64,000 nt of DNA from an uncultured Prochlorococcus sp. (GTDB taxonomy: Bacteria; Cyanobacteriota; Cyanobacteriia; PCC-6307; Cyanobiaceae), in contig CACNWD010000002.1 of NCBI GenBank assembly GCA_902624085.1, forward strand, positions 24,166 through 88,165. Direction: 5' to 3'. Of the stretch, positions 1-10,949 are shown in pieces. Position 1 is the stretch's first letter; every line of letters starts with the position of its first letter. The notes beneath the pieces are model-generated. The model had not been told where the DNA came from, searched no databases, and saw only the letters and a program-made list of their open reading frames with translations. The position numbers were made by a program, and so were the translations under genes.

Positions 1-1091
1 CAGGGGGTGATAGTCATACAAGATTTCCATTAGGTATTTCATTCCCAGGAGGCTCAGGAATTGTTGCTTTTGCTGCTGCAATAGGTTCAATGCCATTAAA
101 CGTCCCAGAATCAGTACTAGTAAAATTCCAAGGAGATTTACTTCCAGGCATTACTTTAAGAGATCTAGTCAATGCAATTCCTCTTTTCGCAATAAAAAAA
201 GGACTTTTGACTGTAGAGAAAGCTAATAAAAAAAATATATTTAATGGAAAAATAATGGAAATTGAAGGGCTCCCAAACTTGAAGCTAGAGCAAGCATTTG
301 AACTTACTGACGCAACAGCAGAACGTTCATGCGCTGGAAGCACAATCCTTTTATCAAAGGATACCGTAGAAGAATATTTAAAAAGTAATATTTGTCTTTT
401 GGAGAAAATGATTGAAAGTAATTATGAAGATTCAAAGTCTATTTTAAGAAGAATAAATGATATGAAAAATTGGTTGAAGAATCCAAAATTAATTCAACCT
501 GACGCCAATGCAACTTATGAAGAAACAATAGAGATTGATCTATCAAAAGTTACAGAACCCATAGTTGCTTGTCCTAATGATCCTGACAATGTAAAAGAAA
601 TTTCAGAAGTAGCAAATACCAAAATAGATGAAGTATTTATAGGTTCTTGCATGACAAATATTGGACACTACAGAGCCGCAGCAAAAATCTTAGAGGGAAC
701 AGGCAAAATAAAGTCAAAATTATGGATATGTCCACCTACAAAAATGGATGAAGAAACATTAAAAAAAGAAGGTTATTATAAAATTTTCGAAGATTGTGGG
801 GCAAACTTAGAACTTCCAGGATGCTCATTATGCATGGGGAATCAAGCAAGAGTTGATGACGAAGCAATAGTGTTTTCTACCAGTACAAGAAATTTTGACA
901 ATAGACTTGGAAAAAACGCACAAGTCTTCTTAGGAAGTGCTGAATTAGCTGCTGTTTGTGCCCTTTTTGGTAAAATTCCAACAGTTAATGAATATAAAGA
1001 TATTACTAAAAATAAAATCGATCCATATTCAAAAGAACTTTATCGCTATCTTCAATTTGATGAGATAAAAAATTTCAGTTTATCAAAATGA
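1..1091 (+). CDS. acnB: Aconitate hydratase B, 3' part (partial at window start)
   Basis: This TCA-cycle enzyme interconverts citrate and isocitrate with a 4Fe-4S cluster. The frame is open from base 3, so the gene starts outside the window. About 362 C-terminal residues are visible. The first residues include GGDSHTRFP, the typical AcnB substrate-binding stretch. The cluster cysteines are visible in [13 protein letters not shown] and in [12 protein letters not shown] near the C-terminus, which is the AcnB pattern of one Cys followed by CxxC. Its TGA stop overlaps the ATG of the ClC gene by four bases (ATGA), so the two are probably cotranscribed. The identification is safe. Confidence 0.95.
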   Translation, partial: GGDSHTRFPLGISFPGGSGIVAFAAAIGSMPLNVPESVLVKFQGDLLPGITLRDLVNAIPLFAIKKGLLTVEKANKKNIFNGKIMEIEGLPNLKLEQAFELTDATAERSCAGSTILLSKDTVEEYLKSNICLLEKMIESNYEDSKSILRRINDMKNWLKNPKLIQPDANATYEETIEIDLSKVTEPIVACPNDPDNVKEISEVANTKIDEVFIGSCMTNIGHYRAAAKILEGTGKIKSKLWICPPTKMDEETLKKEGYYKIFEDCGANLELPGCSLCMGNQARVDDEAIVFSTSTRNFDNRLGKNAQVFLGSAELAAVCALFGKIPTVNEYKDITKNKIDPYSKELYRYLQFDEIKNFSLSK

Positions 1092-2431
1092 ACCAAAGTA
1101 ATGGATATAAATTAAAAGCAGAAATTAAACAAAAAAGTAGTGATTCAGTCAAAAGCATAAAAAAATTACTAAGGCAACATTCCTTGGTAGTAGCTTTTGC
1201 CCTCTTATTAACAGGCCTTGGAGCTTCAATTACAAGTGTTTCATTCAAAACTGGAATAGCTTTTATAAATAGTTGGAGATTAGAGCTTTTAGAAAGTTAT
1301 CCAGCGTATTTGGTCCTTCCTCTTTTTGGATTAATTGGTGGTGCTATCTCTGCTCTTTTAATAAAAAATCTTGCACCTGCTGCTAAAGGTTCTGGGGTGA
1401 GCCAGATCATGGGCTTTTTAAGACATAAAAGAGTTCCAATGAACTTAAGAGTTGGATTAGTCAAGCTTTTATCTGGAATCATCTCTATAGGAAGTGGCTT
1501 TCCACTTGGGCCAGAAGGCCCTTCCGTACAGATGGGAGGCTCTGTCGCATGGCAAATGGCTAAATGGCTCAAAGCGCCAATTGCATTTAGACGAGTCATT
1601 GTAGCGGCAGGAGGAGGGGCTGGTATCGCTGCAGTATTCAGTGCGCCTTTAGGAGGATTTATTTATGCAATCGAAGAATTATTAAATTCTGCAAGACCAG
1701 TTGTTTTATTATTAGTAATAGTTACTACTTTCATTGCTGATTCTTCAGCTATTTTTCTTCAAGGAGGATCTAATAAACCTGCCTTTATAATTGACCTATC
1801 CTTTTCGCCTAATGACTTTTTTTATCTTGTAATTCTCGGATTAATCATTGGGATATTTGCAGAATTTTATTGCAAATATGTATTAATGATGCAAAATCTC
1901 GGAAAAAAGCTCTATCAAAATAAATTTGTCTTAAAAATGAGCTTATGTGGTTTTATTTTAGGCACTATATACTCTTTACTAGGAGATGAATTTCATGATT
2001 TAGATAAATTAAAAAAAATTATAGCTACACAAAATTTAGATTTCTCTATTAATCCAGCTGAAAATATAATTGTATGGGCTATTTTAGTGGTTTTTATATT
2101 ATTTATTACTTCTGGATTAGCAGCGGCAGTAGGAGCCCCAGGAGGATTATTTTACCCAATGCTAATTTTAGGAGGAGCAACTGGCTTGATAATCGGCAGT
2201 TTGATTCCAGAGAATGCACCAAATACTTATATTTTTGCTGGCATGGGAGCATTTGTTGCTGGATGTTCTAGAACACCCATTACAGCGATGTTTCTCGCAT
2301 TCGCTCTAACTAAAAATTTAATTATATTAAAACCTGTTCTCATAAGTTGTATTACTAGTTTCTTAATAGCGAGATTATTCAATGAGAAATCTATTTATGA
2401 AAGACAAATTCAAATTGAAATAGAAAACTAA
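1088..2431 (+). CDS. ClC family chloride channel or chloride/proton antiporter
   Basis: The product is a 447-residue inner-membrane ClC protein with many hydrophobic segments. The ion-path motifs are present: GSGVSQ near residue 101, GPEGPSVQ with the gating glutamate at about residue 143, [14 protein letters not shown] carrying the internal glutamate, and [10 protein letters not shown] near residue 349. The gating Glu and the internal Glu together are typical of H+/Cl- exchangers, but this cannot be decided from sequence alone. There are no C-terminal CBS domains, so it is a short bacterial form. The start codon overlaps the acnB stop, suggesting translational coupling. Confidence 0.92.
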   Translation: MNQSNGYKLKAEIKQKSSDSVKSIKKLLRQHSLVVAFALLLTGLGASITSVSFKTGIAFINSWRLELLESYPAYLVLPLFGLIGGAISALLIKNLAPAAKGSGVSQIMGFLRHKRVPMNLRVGLVKLLSGIISIGSGFPLGPEGPSVQMGGSVAWQMAKWLKAPIAFRRVIVAAGGGAGIAAVFSAPLGGFIYAIEELLNSARPVVLLLVIVTTFIADSSAIFLQGGSNKPAFIIDLSFSPNDFFYLVILGLIIGIFAEFYCKYVLMMQNLGKKLYQNKFVLKMSLCGFILGTIYSLLGDEFHDLDKLKKIIATQNLDFSINPAENIIVWAILVVFILFITSGLAAAVGAPGGLFYPMLILGGATGLIIGSLIPENAPNTYIFAGMGAFVAGCSRTPITAMFLAFALTKNLIILKPVLISCITSFLIARLFNEKSIYERQIQIEIEN

Positions 2432-2441
2432 ATATTAGAGA

Positions 2442-3296
2442 TTAATCAAATACAGCTGTTTTTCTGTTATAAACAAAAACTTGATGATTAAGATGCATTC
2501 TTACAGCCCTAGCAAGAGAAATTCTTTCAATATCTCTCCCCTTCCTAATTAAATCATCAACTTCATCTCTATGACTAACTCTAACCGTACACTGATCTAT
2601 GATTGGTCCCTCATCTAAATCTTTTGTGACATAATGAGCGGTTGCTCCAATCAACTTTACTCCTCTTTTCCAAGCACGATGATAGGGCTGAGAACCTTTA
2701 AATGCAGGTAAAAACGAATGATGTATATTAATTATTTCAGAAAATTCATCCAAAAAAGATTCACTTAGAATTTGCATATATTTAGCTAAGATCGCAAATT
2801 TAATATCAAAAAATTTTAACTTATTTAAAACTTGCTTCTCGACCTCTGATCTCTGGGTATTAATTGAATCAAAATAAATAAATTTAGCGTTAAAATCTTT
2901 TGCAAAGTCTTCAAGATCAATGTGATTTGAAATGATTAATGGGACTTTCATCTTTAACTCTCCATTTCTCACCCTCCATAACAAATCGACTAAACAATGA
3001 TTTTGCTTACTTACGAAGATTGCTACATTTGGAATTTCGTCAGAATAATTTATAGAAAAGTTTGCATTAATATTATTTGCAACTTGTTGAAAGCTCTCAA
3101 ATATCTTTAACTTGTTTATTGGAAAACTATTTATATTCCATTCAATCCTACTCAAAAAGAGTTCTGCGTCTGGATCTGTATGATGATCAGAATGTTTGAT
3201 ATTTCCGCCGCAACTAGAAATCCAACTAGTTAGCTTGTAAACCAATCCTGGCTGATCTGGACAAACAGTTCTTAAAATAATTGAAGGATTTTCCAA
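2442..3296 (-). CDS. purU: Formyltetrahydrofolate deformylase
   Basis: PurU hydrolyses 10-formyl-THF to formate and THF, balancing the one-carbon pool. The 284 residues hold an N-terminal ACT domain (about 5-80) and a PurN-like formyltransferase domain (about 90-280). INIHHSFLPAFKG supplies Asn190 and His192, and DLDEGPI supplies Asp228, which match the catalytic Asn-His-Asp triad of the family. The ACT domain and the HHSFLPAF wording separate it from PurN. It is convergent with the ClC gene (10-base gap) and divergent from the oxidase at 3343. Confidence 0.93.
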   Translation of the reverse strand: MENPSIILRTVCPDQPGLVYKLTSWISSCGGNIKHSDHHTDPDAELFLSRIEWNINSFPINKLKIFESFQQVANNINANFSINYSDEIPNVAIFVSKQNHCLVDLLWRVRNGELKMKVPLIISNHIDLEDFAKDFNAKFIYFDSINTQRSEVEKQVLNKLKFFDIKFAILAKYMQILSESFLDEFSEIINIHHSFLPAFKGSQPYHRAWKRGVKLIGATAHYVTKDLDEGPIIDQCTVRVSHRDEVDDLIRKGRDIERISLARAVRMHLNHQVFVYNRKTAVFD

Positions 3297-3342
3297 AAAT
3301 GAATCAGTTTATTTAGATTTTATAATTACTTATAATATAGTA

Positions 3343-4422
3343 ATGAATAAACTAAAAAATAACTTTAATGCGATCAGGATAATAATTGTTGGATCAGGAA
3401 TAATTGGCAAATCAAATGCTTTTGAATTATCAAACTATGGATTTGATATTAAAATAATCGATCAAGATGAAAAACAAAATAGTAGCAATGCTGCACTTGG
3501 GATTTTAATGGGGAAGATATATCAAAAGAGAAAAGGTAGAAGTTGGATGCTAAGACAAAAAAGTTCAGAATTATGGCCTAAATGGATAAATATTTTACAA
3601 AGATATAATCCAAAATTAATATTTGAGAAACCATTATTTAAACTAACTAGTGATCTAGAAAAATTTAAAAAATTAACCACATTTGTCAATAATTATCCAA
3701 ATGATGAGCTTGAGATAGTAGAAGCAAATTCATATATTTTAAGTGACATTAACAAAACATTTAAAGGGAATAAATTCCAAGGAATAATTTCTCATCAGGA
3801 TGGCAGAATTGATCCACGAATATTATTAGAAACACTTAACAAAACTTTAAAAACTAAAAATATTAAAACAATTAATGATCAAGTAATTGAAATTCAAAAA
3901 AAATTGCAAAAATGGAATGTAAAACTTAAATCTGGGGAAGTTTTAACCAGCGAAATTGTTATTCTTTGTAATTCCATTGATTCATTGAAATTAATTAATG
4001 CAGAAATACAAAAAATAAAACTTAAACCTGTACTTGGGCAAGCCGTAGAAATATGTCACGAAGATAAAAATATTAATTTTTTATCGTTACCAAAACTTTT
4101 AAATATTAATGATAAAAATTTAATAACTATCAATAAGGAAAAAATAATTATAGGTTCAACTGATGAATATAACTTTAAACCAGATGAGTTTTACTTAAAT
4201 GGACTATTTGAATTCCTAGAACAAAAACCAAATTGGCTTGACAAAAAAAATATTTCTAGGAAATGGTTTGGAATACGCTCGAGACCAGAAGGTGAGCCAT
4301 CGCCATTATTAAAATCATTAGATCAAGGATTAATATTATGTTCAGGATTTTATAAAAATGGCATACTTCTTGCCCCAGCTTGTTCAGATTGGGTATCTAA
4401 AGAAATTAAAAAACATATATAA
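3343..4422 (+). CDS. FAD-dependent oxidoreductase, DAO (glycine/D-amino-acid oxidase-like) family
   Basis: A flavin-binding GxGxxG motif lies at the N-terminus (IIIVGSGIIGKSNAFEL) and is followed by an acidic strand end (IIDQDE). The C-terminal GFYKNGILLAPACSDW matches the second FAD-contact region of DAO and ThiO-type enzymes. Length is 359 residues. The substrate cannot be deduced; glycine oxidase (ThiO) activity is one option. A TATAAT at 3331-3336 ends six bases before the ATG, so a transcript from it would be nearly leaderless. The stop lies three bases from the dnaK stop, and the two genes are convergent. Confidence 0.85.
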   Translation: MNKLKNNFNAIRIIIVGSGIIGKSNAFELSNYGFDIKIIDQDEKQNSSNAALGILMGKIYQKRKGRSWMLRQKSSELWPKWINILQRYNPKLIFEKPLFKLTSDLEKFKKLTTFVNNYPNDELEIVEANSYILSDINKTFKGNKFQGIISHQDGRIDPRILLETLNKTLKTKNIKTINDQVIEIQKKLQKWNVKLKSGEVLTSEIVILCNSIDSLKLINAEIQKIKLKPVLGQAVEICHEDKNINFLSLPKLLNINDKNLITINKEKIIIGSTDEYNFKPDEFYLNGLFEFLEQKPNWLDKKNISRKWFGIRSRPEGEPSPLLKSLDQGLILCSGFYKNGILLAPACSDWVSKEIKKHI

Positions 4423-4425
4423 TTT

Positions 4426-6315
4426 TTATTTTGATTCAGTAAAATCAGCATCAATGACGTCATCTCCATCATCTTTAGATGTAGATTCTTCTGATGCACT
4501 AGCCGCAGATTGATTACCGGGCTGTTGATAAACAGATGATCCAACAGCGTATAGCTCTTGTTGAAGCTCTTCAAGCAATTTTTTCATTGCATCATAATCT
4601 TCTTTATCAGTCGCCTCTTTTAGTGCTTTGCTTTTCTCTTCTACCTTTTCTTTTGTTGGAGCATCGATTTTATCTCCAAGTTCAGCTAATTGCTTTTCAG
4701 TTTGGTAAACAAGTGTCTCAGACTGATTCTTAAGATCAATACGTTCTCTTTTCTCTTTATCAGATGAAGCATTTGTTTCTGCATCCTTAACCATTTTATC
4801 AACTTCATTATCTGATAATGTTGAAGCACCCGTTATAGAAATACTTTGCTCTTTACCACTACCTTTATCCTTAGCAGTAACACTCAATATCCCATTAGCA
4901 TCGATATCAAAAGTAACTTCAATTTGAGGAACCCCTCTAGGAGCAGAGGGAATTCCATCCAATCTGAAAGTACCTAAGCTTTTATTATCAGAAGCCATTT
5001 CTCTTTCCCCCTGCAAAACATGAATTTCAACATTTGTTTGACCATCTACAGCCGTTGAATAGGTCTCTGATTTCTTTGTGGGCACAGTAGTATTACGTGC
5101 AATCATTTTTGTCATAACACCACCAAGAGTTTCTACACCTAACGAAAGAGGTGTTACATCGAGTAAAAGGATATCTTTGACTTCACCAGCTAAGACTCCA
5201 CCTTGCACAGCTGCTCCAACAGCAACTACTTCGTCAGGATTAACAGTTTGATTGGGATCTTTACCAGTAATTGTTTTAACTAAATCTAGTACTGCAGGAA
5301 TCCTTGAAGAGCCTCCTACCATTACTACTTCATCAATCTCAGTTGTTGAAATTTTTGCGTCCTTAAGAGCTTGCTCTACAGGAATTTTACATCTATCTAT
5401 TAGAGATGCAGCTAATTCTTCAAATTTTGCCCTAGTAAGATTTAAATCAAGGTGTTTAGGTCCTTCTGGAGTAGCAGTAATAAATGGTAAATTGATCTCA
5501 CTTTGAGTGGCATTAGATAATTCAATTTTTGCTTTTTCAGCAGCCTCAGTTAAACGCTGTAATGCTTGCTTATCTTGCCTTAAGTCTATTCCTTCATTTG
5601 ATTTAAATGTACTAGCCAGATGATCTACAATGCATCTATCGAAGTCATCACCACCCAAGTGGGTATCTCCAGATGTAGAGAGAACTTCAGTTACTCCATC
5701 ACCAGCTTCAATAACTGAAACATCAAAAGTACCTCCACCTAAATCAAAGACAAGAATTTTTTCATTTTCCTTATCTAAACCATATGCTAAAGCTGCAGCA
5801 GTTGGCTCATTTACTATTCTAAGAACTTCAAGGCCTGCAATTTTACCAGCATCTTTTGTTGCCTGTCTTTGAGAGTCATTAAAGTAAGCAGGTACAGTAA
5901 TAACAGCTTGTGTTACTGTTTGACCTAAATATTTACCAGCGTCTTCAGCTAATTTTCTTAAAACTTGAGAACTAACTTCTTCTGGTGAAAATTGTTTATC
6001 TAAGACTGGACACTTTAATTTAACGCTAGATCCAGATTTCTCAACTGAATAACTCACTTCCTTAGATTCTTGACTAACTTCATCAACTCTTCGGCCAACA
6101 AATCTCTTAGCAGAATAAAAAGTATTTTCAGGATTCATTACTGCTTGTCGTTTAGCTATTTGACCAACAAGCTTATCTTGATTTTTAGTATATGCAACCA
6201 CTGATGGTGTAGTTCTGAAACCTTCAGCATTTGCGATTACAGTAGGTTTACCACCCTCCATTACAGCAACACAACTATTCGTTGTACCTAAATCAATTCC
6301 AACAACCTTACCCAT
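4426..6315 (-). CDS. dnaK: Chaperone protein DnaK (Hsp70)
   Basis: This ATP-driven chaperone works with DnaJ and GrpE, which are encoded at 39-41 kb. The 629 residues contain the N-terminal phosphate motif [13 protein letters not shown], the second phosphate motif [13 protein letters not shown] and the substrate-domain stretch [14 protein letters not shown]. The lid domain ends in an acidic tail ([12 protein letters not shown]). Cyanobacteria carry several dnaK paralogs; which one this is was not determined. No CIRCE element is seen upstream. A direct repeat GGTCAT-ACT-GGTCAT lies at 6348-6362 in the gap shared with aroE, with no known meaning. Confidence 0.97.
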   Translation of the reverse strand: MGKVVGIDLGTTNSCVAVMEGGKPTVIANAEGFRTTPSVVAYTKNQDKLVGQIAKRQAVMNPENTFYSAKRFVGRRVDEVSQESKEVSYSVEKSGSSVKLKCPVLDKQFSPEEVSSQVLRKLAEDAGKYLGQTVTQAVITVPAYFNDSQRQATKDAGKIAGLEVLRIVNEPTAAALAYGLDKENEKILVFDLGGGTFDVSVIEAGDGVTEVLSTSGDTHLGGDDFDRCIVDHLASTFKSNEGIDLRQDKQALQRLTEAAEKAKIELSNATQSEINLPFITATPEGPKHLDLNLTRAKFEELAASLIDRCKIPVEQALKDAKISTTEIDEVVMVGGSSRIPAVLDLVKTITGKDPNQTVNPDEVVAVGAAVQGGVLAGEVKDILLLDVTPLSLGVETLGGVMTKMIARNTTVPTKKSETYSTAVDGQTNVEIHVLQGEREMASDNKSLGTFRLDGIPSAPRGVPQIEVTFDIDANGILSVTAKDKGSGKEQSISITGASTLSDNEVDKMVKDAETNASSDKEKRERIDLKNQSETLVYQTEKQLAELGDKIDAPTKEKVEEKSKALKEATDKEDYDAMKKLLEELQQELYAVGSSVYQQPGNQSAASASEESTSKDDGDDVIDADFTESK

Positions 6316-6429
6316 AGGTAAAAACTCTCCTTAATATTCTCCATAATCGGTCATACTGGTCATTATTGTTACTCAAAAACGGGGTGTGGTTTCCGAACAA
6401 ATCAAAATTTTATACTAAATTCAAAAAAT

Positions 6430-7290
6430 ATGATCACAAGTAAAACAAATTTTCTTGCACTAATAGGAAATCCAGTAAGTCATTCATTATCACCAATAAT
6501 GCATAATGCCGCTATCAAATATTTAGGCCTTGATTTAATATATTTTTCAATTCCTTGCAATGAAAAGGACTTTGAAATTGTTATCAGATCATTAAGCAAA
6601 ATTAATTGTAAAGGTATTAACGTAACAATACCTTTCAAAGAAAAAGTACTTAATTACTGCAGTAAGATATCCCCTCTAGCAGAGCAAATAAAGGCAGTTA
6701 ACACGCTAAAGCCTAATGGTAAAGGAGAATGGCATGGAATTAATACTGACGTAGAAGGTCTAATTTATCCATTGGAGGATTTAAATATTGCTAATAAAAA
6801 AGCAATAATATTAGGTTCAGGAGGAGCCGCAAGATCAGCAATACAAGGACTAATTAATTTAAAAATGTCAGAAATAATAATTATTTCGAGGAATCAACTT
6901 TCTATTGATTCTTTGTTAAGTGATTTTAAAAATCAATTTTTATTGAAAGGCGTATCTTTTAAAAATCCAAATATTTTTAATTTAATTCATACTGCAGATT
7001 TAATTGTAAATACCACCCCAGTAGGAATGATTAATCATAAAATTATAAAAGAGGAACTACCTTTTGGAGATCAATTCTGGAGATCACTTAACTCAAAAAC
7101 AATAATTTATGATTTGATTTACAATCCCCAAGAAACTTACTTATTAAATTTCGCTCGAAAGAAAGGGTGTCATACAATTAATGGGATGAAAATGTTAGTA
7201 GCTCAAGGAGCAAAATCCTTATCTTACTGGACAGATGGTGTAAATATTCCTATTGAAATCATGGAAGAAGCTATAAAAAAATATCTCTAA
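6430..7290 (+). CDS. aroE: Shikimate 5-dehydrogenase
   Basis: AroE reduces 3-dehydroshikimate with NADPH in aromatic amino acid synthesis. The 286 residues show the shikimate-binding SHSLSPIMHN near residue 17, NVTIPFK with the catalytic Lys at 70, Asn91, Asp107 in INTDVEG, and the NADP loop GSGGAARS at 129-136. The C-terminal NGMKMLVAQGAKSL is also typical. It is divergent from dnaK with a 114-base gap and lies 121 bases before rpsF. Confidence 0.95.
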   Translation: MITSKTNFLALIGNPVSHSLSPIMHNAAIKYLGLDLIYFSIPCNEKDFEIVIRSLSKINCKGINVTIPFKEKVLNYCSKISPLAEQIKAVNTLKPNGKGEWHGINTDVEGLIYPLEDLNIANKKAIILGSGGAARSAIQGLINLKMSEIIIISRNQLSIDSLLSDFKNQFLLKGVSFKNPNIFNLIHTADLIVNTTPVGMINHKIIKEELPFGDQFWRSLNSKTIIYDLIYNPQETYLLNFARKKGCHTINGMKMLVAQGAKSLSYWTDGVNIPIEIMEEAIKKYL

Positions 7291-7411
7291 AAATTTCTTA
7301 ATTTAAGTTAAAAATAATTTATGTATTTAGATATTTACCATAATAATGTATTGTAATTAATGAACAGACGCCCATTATCATTAAATGAGCCTAACGTCCT
7401 AGTCTGAAACC

Positions 7412-7855
7412 ATGAAAAAACAAGAAATCTTCTACGAAACAATGTATATTCTCCGTCCTGATATTGCGGAAGAAGAAGTAAATAAACATATCGAAAAATA
7501 TAATAAATTACTTGAAGATATGGGAGGCAAAATTTTAGACAGTCAAATGAGAGGAAAAAGAAGATTAGCATACACCATCGCAAAAAATAGAGAAGGTATT
7601 TACGTCCAACTAAGTCATCAAGGAGATGGTCAACACATAGAGAAAATTGAAAAAGCCATGAGACTTAGCGAAGATGTAATTAGATATATGACTATAAAAC
7701 AAGATGGGCCTTTACCAACTCCAAAACCGAAGATCAAACCCTCTGAAACTACAAATAATCAAGAAAACGAGAAAAGTGAAAATGATATTACAACGACTAA
7801 TACTTCAGAAGAAAATAACTCAGAAAGTAATGACTCAGATAAACCTAAAGATTAA
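7412..7855 (+). CDS. rpsF: 30S ribosomal protein S6
   Basis: S6 is a 30S platform protein. Residues 1-100 match the family ([26 protein letters not shown]). The 147 residues exceed the roughly 100 of the core fold. The extra C-terminus, from about residue 110, is a low-complexity tail rich in Asn, Glu, Ser, Thr and Asp and is probably disordered. The 7291-7411 leader contains no obvious Shine-Dalgarno. The stop lies six bases from the argG stop, so the two genes are convergent. Confidence 0.95.
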   Translation: MKKQEIFYETMYILRPDIAEEEVNKHIEKYNKLLEDMGGKILDSQMRGKRRLAYTIAKNREGIYVQLSHQGDGQHIEKIEKAMRLSEDVIRYMTIKQDGPLPTPKPKIKPSETTNNQENEKSENDITTTNTSEENNSESNDSDKPKD

Positions 7856-7860
7856 AAAAT

Positions 7861-9075
7861 TTATTTGACGTTATTGTTGTTAGACTCGGCCCATATTTTA
7901 TTAGACATACCCCACATATAAATAAAACCTTTAGCACTTTCGTGGTCAAAGCTATCATTTTTATTATAAGTAGCTAGATCTTCTCTATACAAGGAATTTT
8001 GAATAGATGATCTTCCAATAACAACTGCATTACCTTTATGCAACCTAATTTTTACCATGCCATTTACTGAATGCTGAGTTGAAGAGATAAACTCATCAAG
8101 AGCAGATTTTAATGGACCATACCAAAAACCTTGATAAACTAATTGTCCCCACTTCTTATCGACTAAACTTTTAAATTCCAAAACATCTGGATTTAAAGTT
8201 AAGCTTTCCATTTCCTTATGAGCTTTAATTAATAAAAGAAGTCCAGGAGTCTCGTAGATTTCTCTACTTTTTATTCCAACAATCCTATCTTCCATCATAT
8301 CTAGCCTGCCAAAACCATGTTTACCAGCAATTAAATTAGCCCTTTTCATTAATTCCAAATGATTTAATTTTTCTTGATTAATAGACACAGGAAATCCATT
8401 AAGAAACTCAATAACAATATCTTCTGACTCTTCTGGTGCTTCTTTAATAGATGATGTCATTTCAAATATATCTTCACTTGGGGGAGACATAGGATCTTCC
8501 AGAACACCTGCCTCAATACTTCTTCCTAATAAATTAACATCAATAGAGTATGGAGATTTTTTAGAAACTGGCGCAGGTATTCCAAATCTTTCTCCATAAT
8601 TAATTGCCTCTTCCCTACTCATTTTCCACTCTCTGGCGGGAGTAATAATTTCTAAATCTGGAGCTAATGCATTTATAGTCAAATCAAATCTAACTTGGTC
8701 ATTACCTTTGCCTGTACAGCCATGAGCGACTGCATCTGCATTGAACTCTCTCGCAATTGCAACTAGATTTTTAGCGATTAAAGGTCTAGCTAAAGCGGTA
8801 GAGAGTGGGTACTTATCTCCATATAACGCGTTTGCTCTAATAGCTGGAAAAGCAAATTCATCAATAAAAGGTTTGAGAAGATCTCCAATTATTGATTTAA
8901 ATGCACCAGATTGAAGCGCTTTTTGTCTTATATTTTCTAAATCTTCACCTTGACCCAAATCAGCTACAAATGTAATAACTTCTGATACCCCATATTTTTC
9001 TCTGAGATAAGGAATGCAAACACTGGTATCAACCCCTCCCGAATATGCTAAAACAACTCTCTTTAAATCTTTCAT
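7861..9075 (-). CDS. argG: Argininosuccinate synthase
   Basis: ArgG condenses citrulline and aspartate using ATP in arginine synthesis; ArgH, the next enzyme, is encoded at 35391. The 404-residue length is normal. The N-terminal PP-loop [18 protein letters not shown] binds [18 protein letters not shown] and the [15 protein letters not shown] segment are the family's nucleotide and substrate contacts. The first Met is followed directly by the first conserved strand, so the start is well placed. Confidence 0.97.
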   Translation of the reverse strand: MKDLKRVVLAYSGGVDTSVCIPYLREKYGVSEVITFVADLGQGEDLENIRQKALQSGAFKSIIGDLLKPFIDEFAFPAIRANALYGDKYPLSTALARPLIAKNLVAIAREFNADAVAHGCTGKGNDQVRFDLTINALAPDLEIITPAREWKMSREEAINYGERFGIPAPVSKKSPYSIDVNLLGRSIEAGVLEDPMSPPSEDIFEMTSSIKEAPEESEDIVIEFLNGFPVSINQEKLNHLELMKRANLIAGKHGFGRLDMMEDRIVGIKSREIYETPGLLLLIKAHKEMESLTLNPDVLEFKSLVDKKWGQLVYQGFWYGPLKSALDEFISSTQHSVNGMVKIRLHKGNAVVIGRSSIQNSLYREDLATYNKNDSFDHESAKGFIYMWGMSNKIWAESNNNNVK

Positions 9076-9101
9076 TTAGTATTCTCCAAAAGAACAAATA
9101 A

Positions 9102-9296
9102 TTAATTTTTAAAAACTTTTTTAAAAATTATTATCATTGTAACTATCAATGAAGGAGCGAAAACCAATAAAATAACAATCTCATAATTAATTGATAACTG
9201 TTCTGAATGCTTCAAGCCATATATTTTAAAGCCCAGTGACACAGCGATAGAAACAATCCAAATTATGTAATATTTTAAATTTCCTTTATCAAACAA
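9102..9296 (-). CDS. Small hypothetical membrane protein
   Basis: This 64-residue ORF has two hydrophobic stretches (about 9-25 and 39-58) that would cross the membrane, separated by a short polar loop, and a Lys-rich C-terminus. It lies just upstream of argG (26-base gap) on the same strand and could share its transcript. I recognise no family. The hydrophobic pattern and the position in an otherwise empty slot support it being real. Confidence 0.55.
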   Translation of the reverse strand: MFDKGNLKYYIIWIVSIAVSLGFKIYGLKHSEQLSINYEIVILLVFAPSLIVTMIIIFKKVFKN

Positions 9297-9307
9297 AGAT
9301 TTTAAAA

Positions 9308-9628
9308 ATGGACAACATGTATTATCTTAATATAAGAGTAATGAATCCTATGACTTCGGATAAACTTCAAATAAGACTAAATGAAATCGCTGAAATCAAT
9401 CCGGCCTTAACCTGTTATAGAAGAGATGACGCTGCACCAGTTTTACCTCTTCGAGAAGAGCCAGATTTATTATCCTGGCTTGAAGATAGTGGAAGATTAG
9501 TAACCGAAGAATCAGGTGAATCCCAAGAAATTAGTACAATAGAAGAAGAAGAATTATCAGCTTTAATGGGTGAGAAAGAAGATTATAAAGGTGAAGATGA
9601 TTTGATAGAAGATGACTGGGAAGAGTAA
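9308..9628 (+). CDS. Conserved cyanobacterial protein, probably DUF3134
   Basis: The central part (NPALTCYRRDDAAPVLPLREEPDLLSWLEDSGRL) resembles the short cyanobacterial DUF3134 family of unknown function; this assignment is from memory. The tail is strongly acidic (EEEELSALMGEKEDY to EDDWEE). In-frame ATG codons at 9308, 9317, 9341 and 9350 make the true start uncertain; the conserved block starts after all four. It overlaps the mraY start by 17 bases, so the two are probably coupled. Confidence 0.7.
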   Translation: MDNMYYLNIRVMNPMTSDKLQIRLNEIAEINPALTCYRRDDAAPVLPLREEPDLLSWLEDSGRLVTEESGESQEISTIEEEELSALMGEKEDYKGEDDLIEDDWEE

Positions 9629-10673
9629 TATTTTTAATTACAGCTTATTATTATTAATAATTTCATTTATTACCTTAATAAATTCAATATACATAAATAA
9701 TCCTTATATTTTTATTGCATATAATTTTTCAATAATAGCAGCATTTTTAACAACAAAATATGGCATAAAGTTTATAAAAAAATATAATTTTTTGCAAACA
9801 ATAAGGACTGAAGGACCAAACTCTCATTTAATTAAAAAAAACACTCCCACCATGGGTGGTTTATTTATTATTTCTATTTTTTTTTTAATACTTATCAGCG
9901 TAAATATTATCTCATTTAAATTTAAATTAGCATTATTAATAACAATATTTGGTTTCTTCTCTATAGGTTTTCTTGATGATTATTTAAGTATAAAAAAACA
10001 AATAAATTTAGGACTTAAAAGCAAAGAAAAATTAATACTTCAAATATTTTTTTCATCACTTTTTGTAATTTTTCTATTTAATAATAATTTAATCAATAAT
10101 AATTTAATTTTGTTAGATCATTTAACAATTAATTTGAAAAACTTCATTATCCCAATTTCAATAATAACAATAATTTCTTTAAGTAATTCTGTAAACTTAA
10201 CTGATGGTCTTGATGGATTAGCAGCTGGATGTAGTTCAATAGTATTTTGCGGATTAGGAACAGAGATACTTCTAAATGATAATGAAACTTACTTAATCTT
10301 TAGCCTTCTTTCATTCTGCATGTCAGGTTTATGTTTAGGGTTTTTAAAGCACAATAAATATCCAGCAAAAATTTTCATGGGTGATACAGGATCATTAACT
10401 ATTGGAGCAATTATCGGTATTATTTGTATTGTTACAAATAGTTTTTTTACGACATTTATAATTTCTGGAATATTTGTTATCGAAGCGGTATCAGTAATTC
10501 TGCAAGTGAGTTACTTCAAAATTACAAAAAAAATATTTAGTCAAGGTAAAAGACTTTTTTTAATGACACCTATTCATCATCATTTTGAATTACAAGGTAT
10601 TAGAGAAGAAAAAATAGTAGAAATATTTTGGTTAATTAACATTATTCTAATAATTTTTAGTATAGTCATGTAA
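9612..10673 (+). CDS. mraY: Phospho-N-acetylmuramoyl-pentapeptide-transferase
   Basis: MraY is the inner-membrane enzyme that moves phospho-MurNAc-pentapeptide onto undecaprenyl phosphate to make lipid I. The 353 residues have about ten transmembrane segments. Motifs seen in order are NTPTMGG, FLDDYLS, NSVNLTDGLDGLAAG, FMGDTGSLTIGA and TPIHHHFELQG, which include the catalytic acidic residues and the MraY-specific HHH. It overlaps the upstream DUF3134-like gene, and its stop abuts the ATG of the next ORF. Confidence 0.96.
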   Translation: MTGKSNIFNYSLLLLIISFITLINSIYINNPYIFIAYNFSIIAAFLTTKYGIKFIKKYNFLQTIRTEGPNSHLIKKNTPTMGGLFIISIFFLILISVNIISFKFKLALLITIFGFFSIGFLDDYLSIKKQINLGLKSKEKLILQIFFSSLFVIFLFNNNLINNNLILLDHLTINLKNFIIPISIITIISLSNSVNLTDGLDGLAAGCSSIVFCGLGTEILLNDNETYLIFSLLSFCMSGLCLGFLKHNKYPAKIFMGDTGSLTIGAIIGIICIVTNSFFTTFIISGIFVIEAVSVILQVSYFKITKKIFSQGKRLFLMTPIHHHFELQGIREEKIVEIFWLINIILIIFSIVM

Positions 10674-10949
10674 ATGATTGTTCAATCAATGAGCTTTTTT
10701 ACATGGAAAGATAAAGGTTTAACAAGTGATTGTGCGAGCCTTGATGCAATGGCCTCAAGATTTGAGGAGACTGCTAATTTAATGAAAAAACTTTCAAAAA
10801 AAGGTTTTAAATTAAAAAAATATAAAAAAAATCAACTTATCATCCACTCAGATCCAGACATTTTTGATGAATGGGGTTTTATTAGTGAAGAACGTCCATT
10901 CAAACAACTAAGTTTAATTCCAGAAGATGACAACAAATTTAACTTGTGA
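10674..10949 (+). CDS. Conserved hypothetical protein, 91 residues
   Basis: The small soluble product begins MIVQSMSFFTWKDKG and has a Lys-rich middle (KKLSKKGFKLKKYKKNQ). I recognise no domain with known function. It starts immediately after the mraY stop, which suggests one operon. Its last 118 bases are antisense to the 3' end of the glycosyltransferase gene on the other strand. I favour this ORF as real because of its position behind mraY and its balanced composition, but the overlap means one of the two reading frames is tail sequence without much constraint. Confidence 0.65.
   Translation: MIVQSMSFFTWKDKGLTSDCASLDAMASRFEETANLMKKLSKKGFKLKKYKKNQLIIHSDPDIFDEWGFISEERPFKQLSLIPEDDNKFNL

Noticed and set aside
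2074-2271. Extra ORF inside the ClC gene
   Set aside because: It lies fully within a well-supported frame that carries conserved ClC motifs.
6316-6429. CIRCE heat-shock operator upstream of dnaK
   Set aside because: No TTAGCACTC-N9-GAGTGCTAA-like inverted repeat is present; only a GGTCAT direct repeat is visible.
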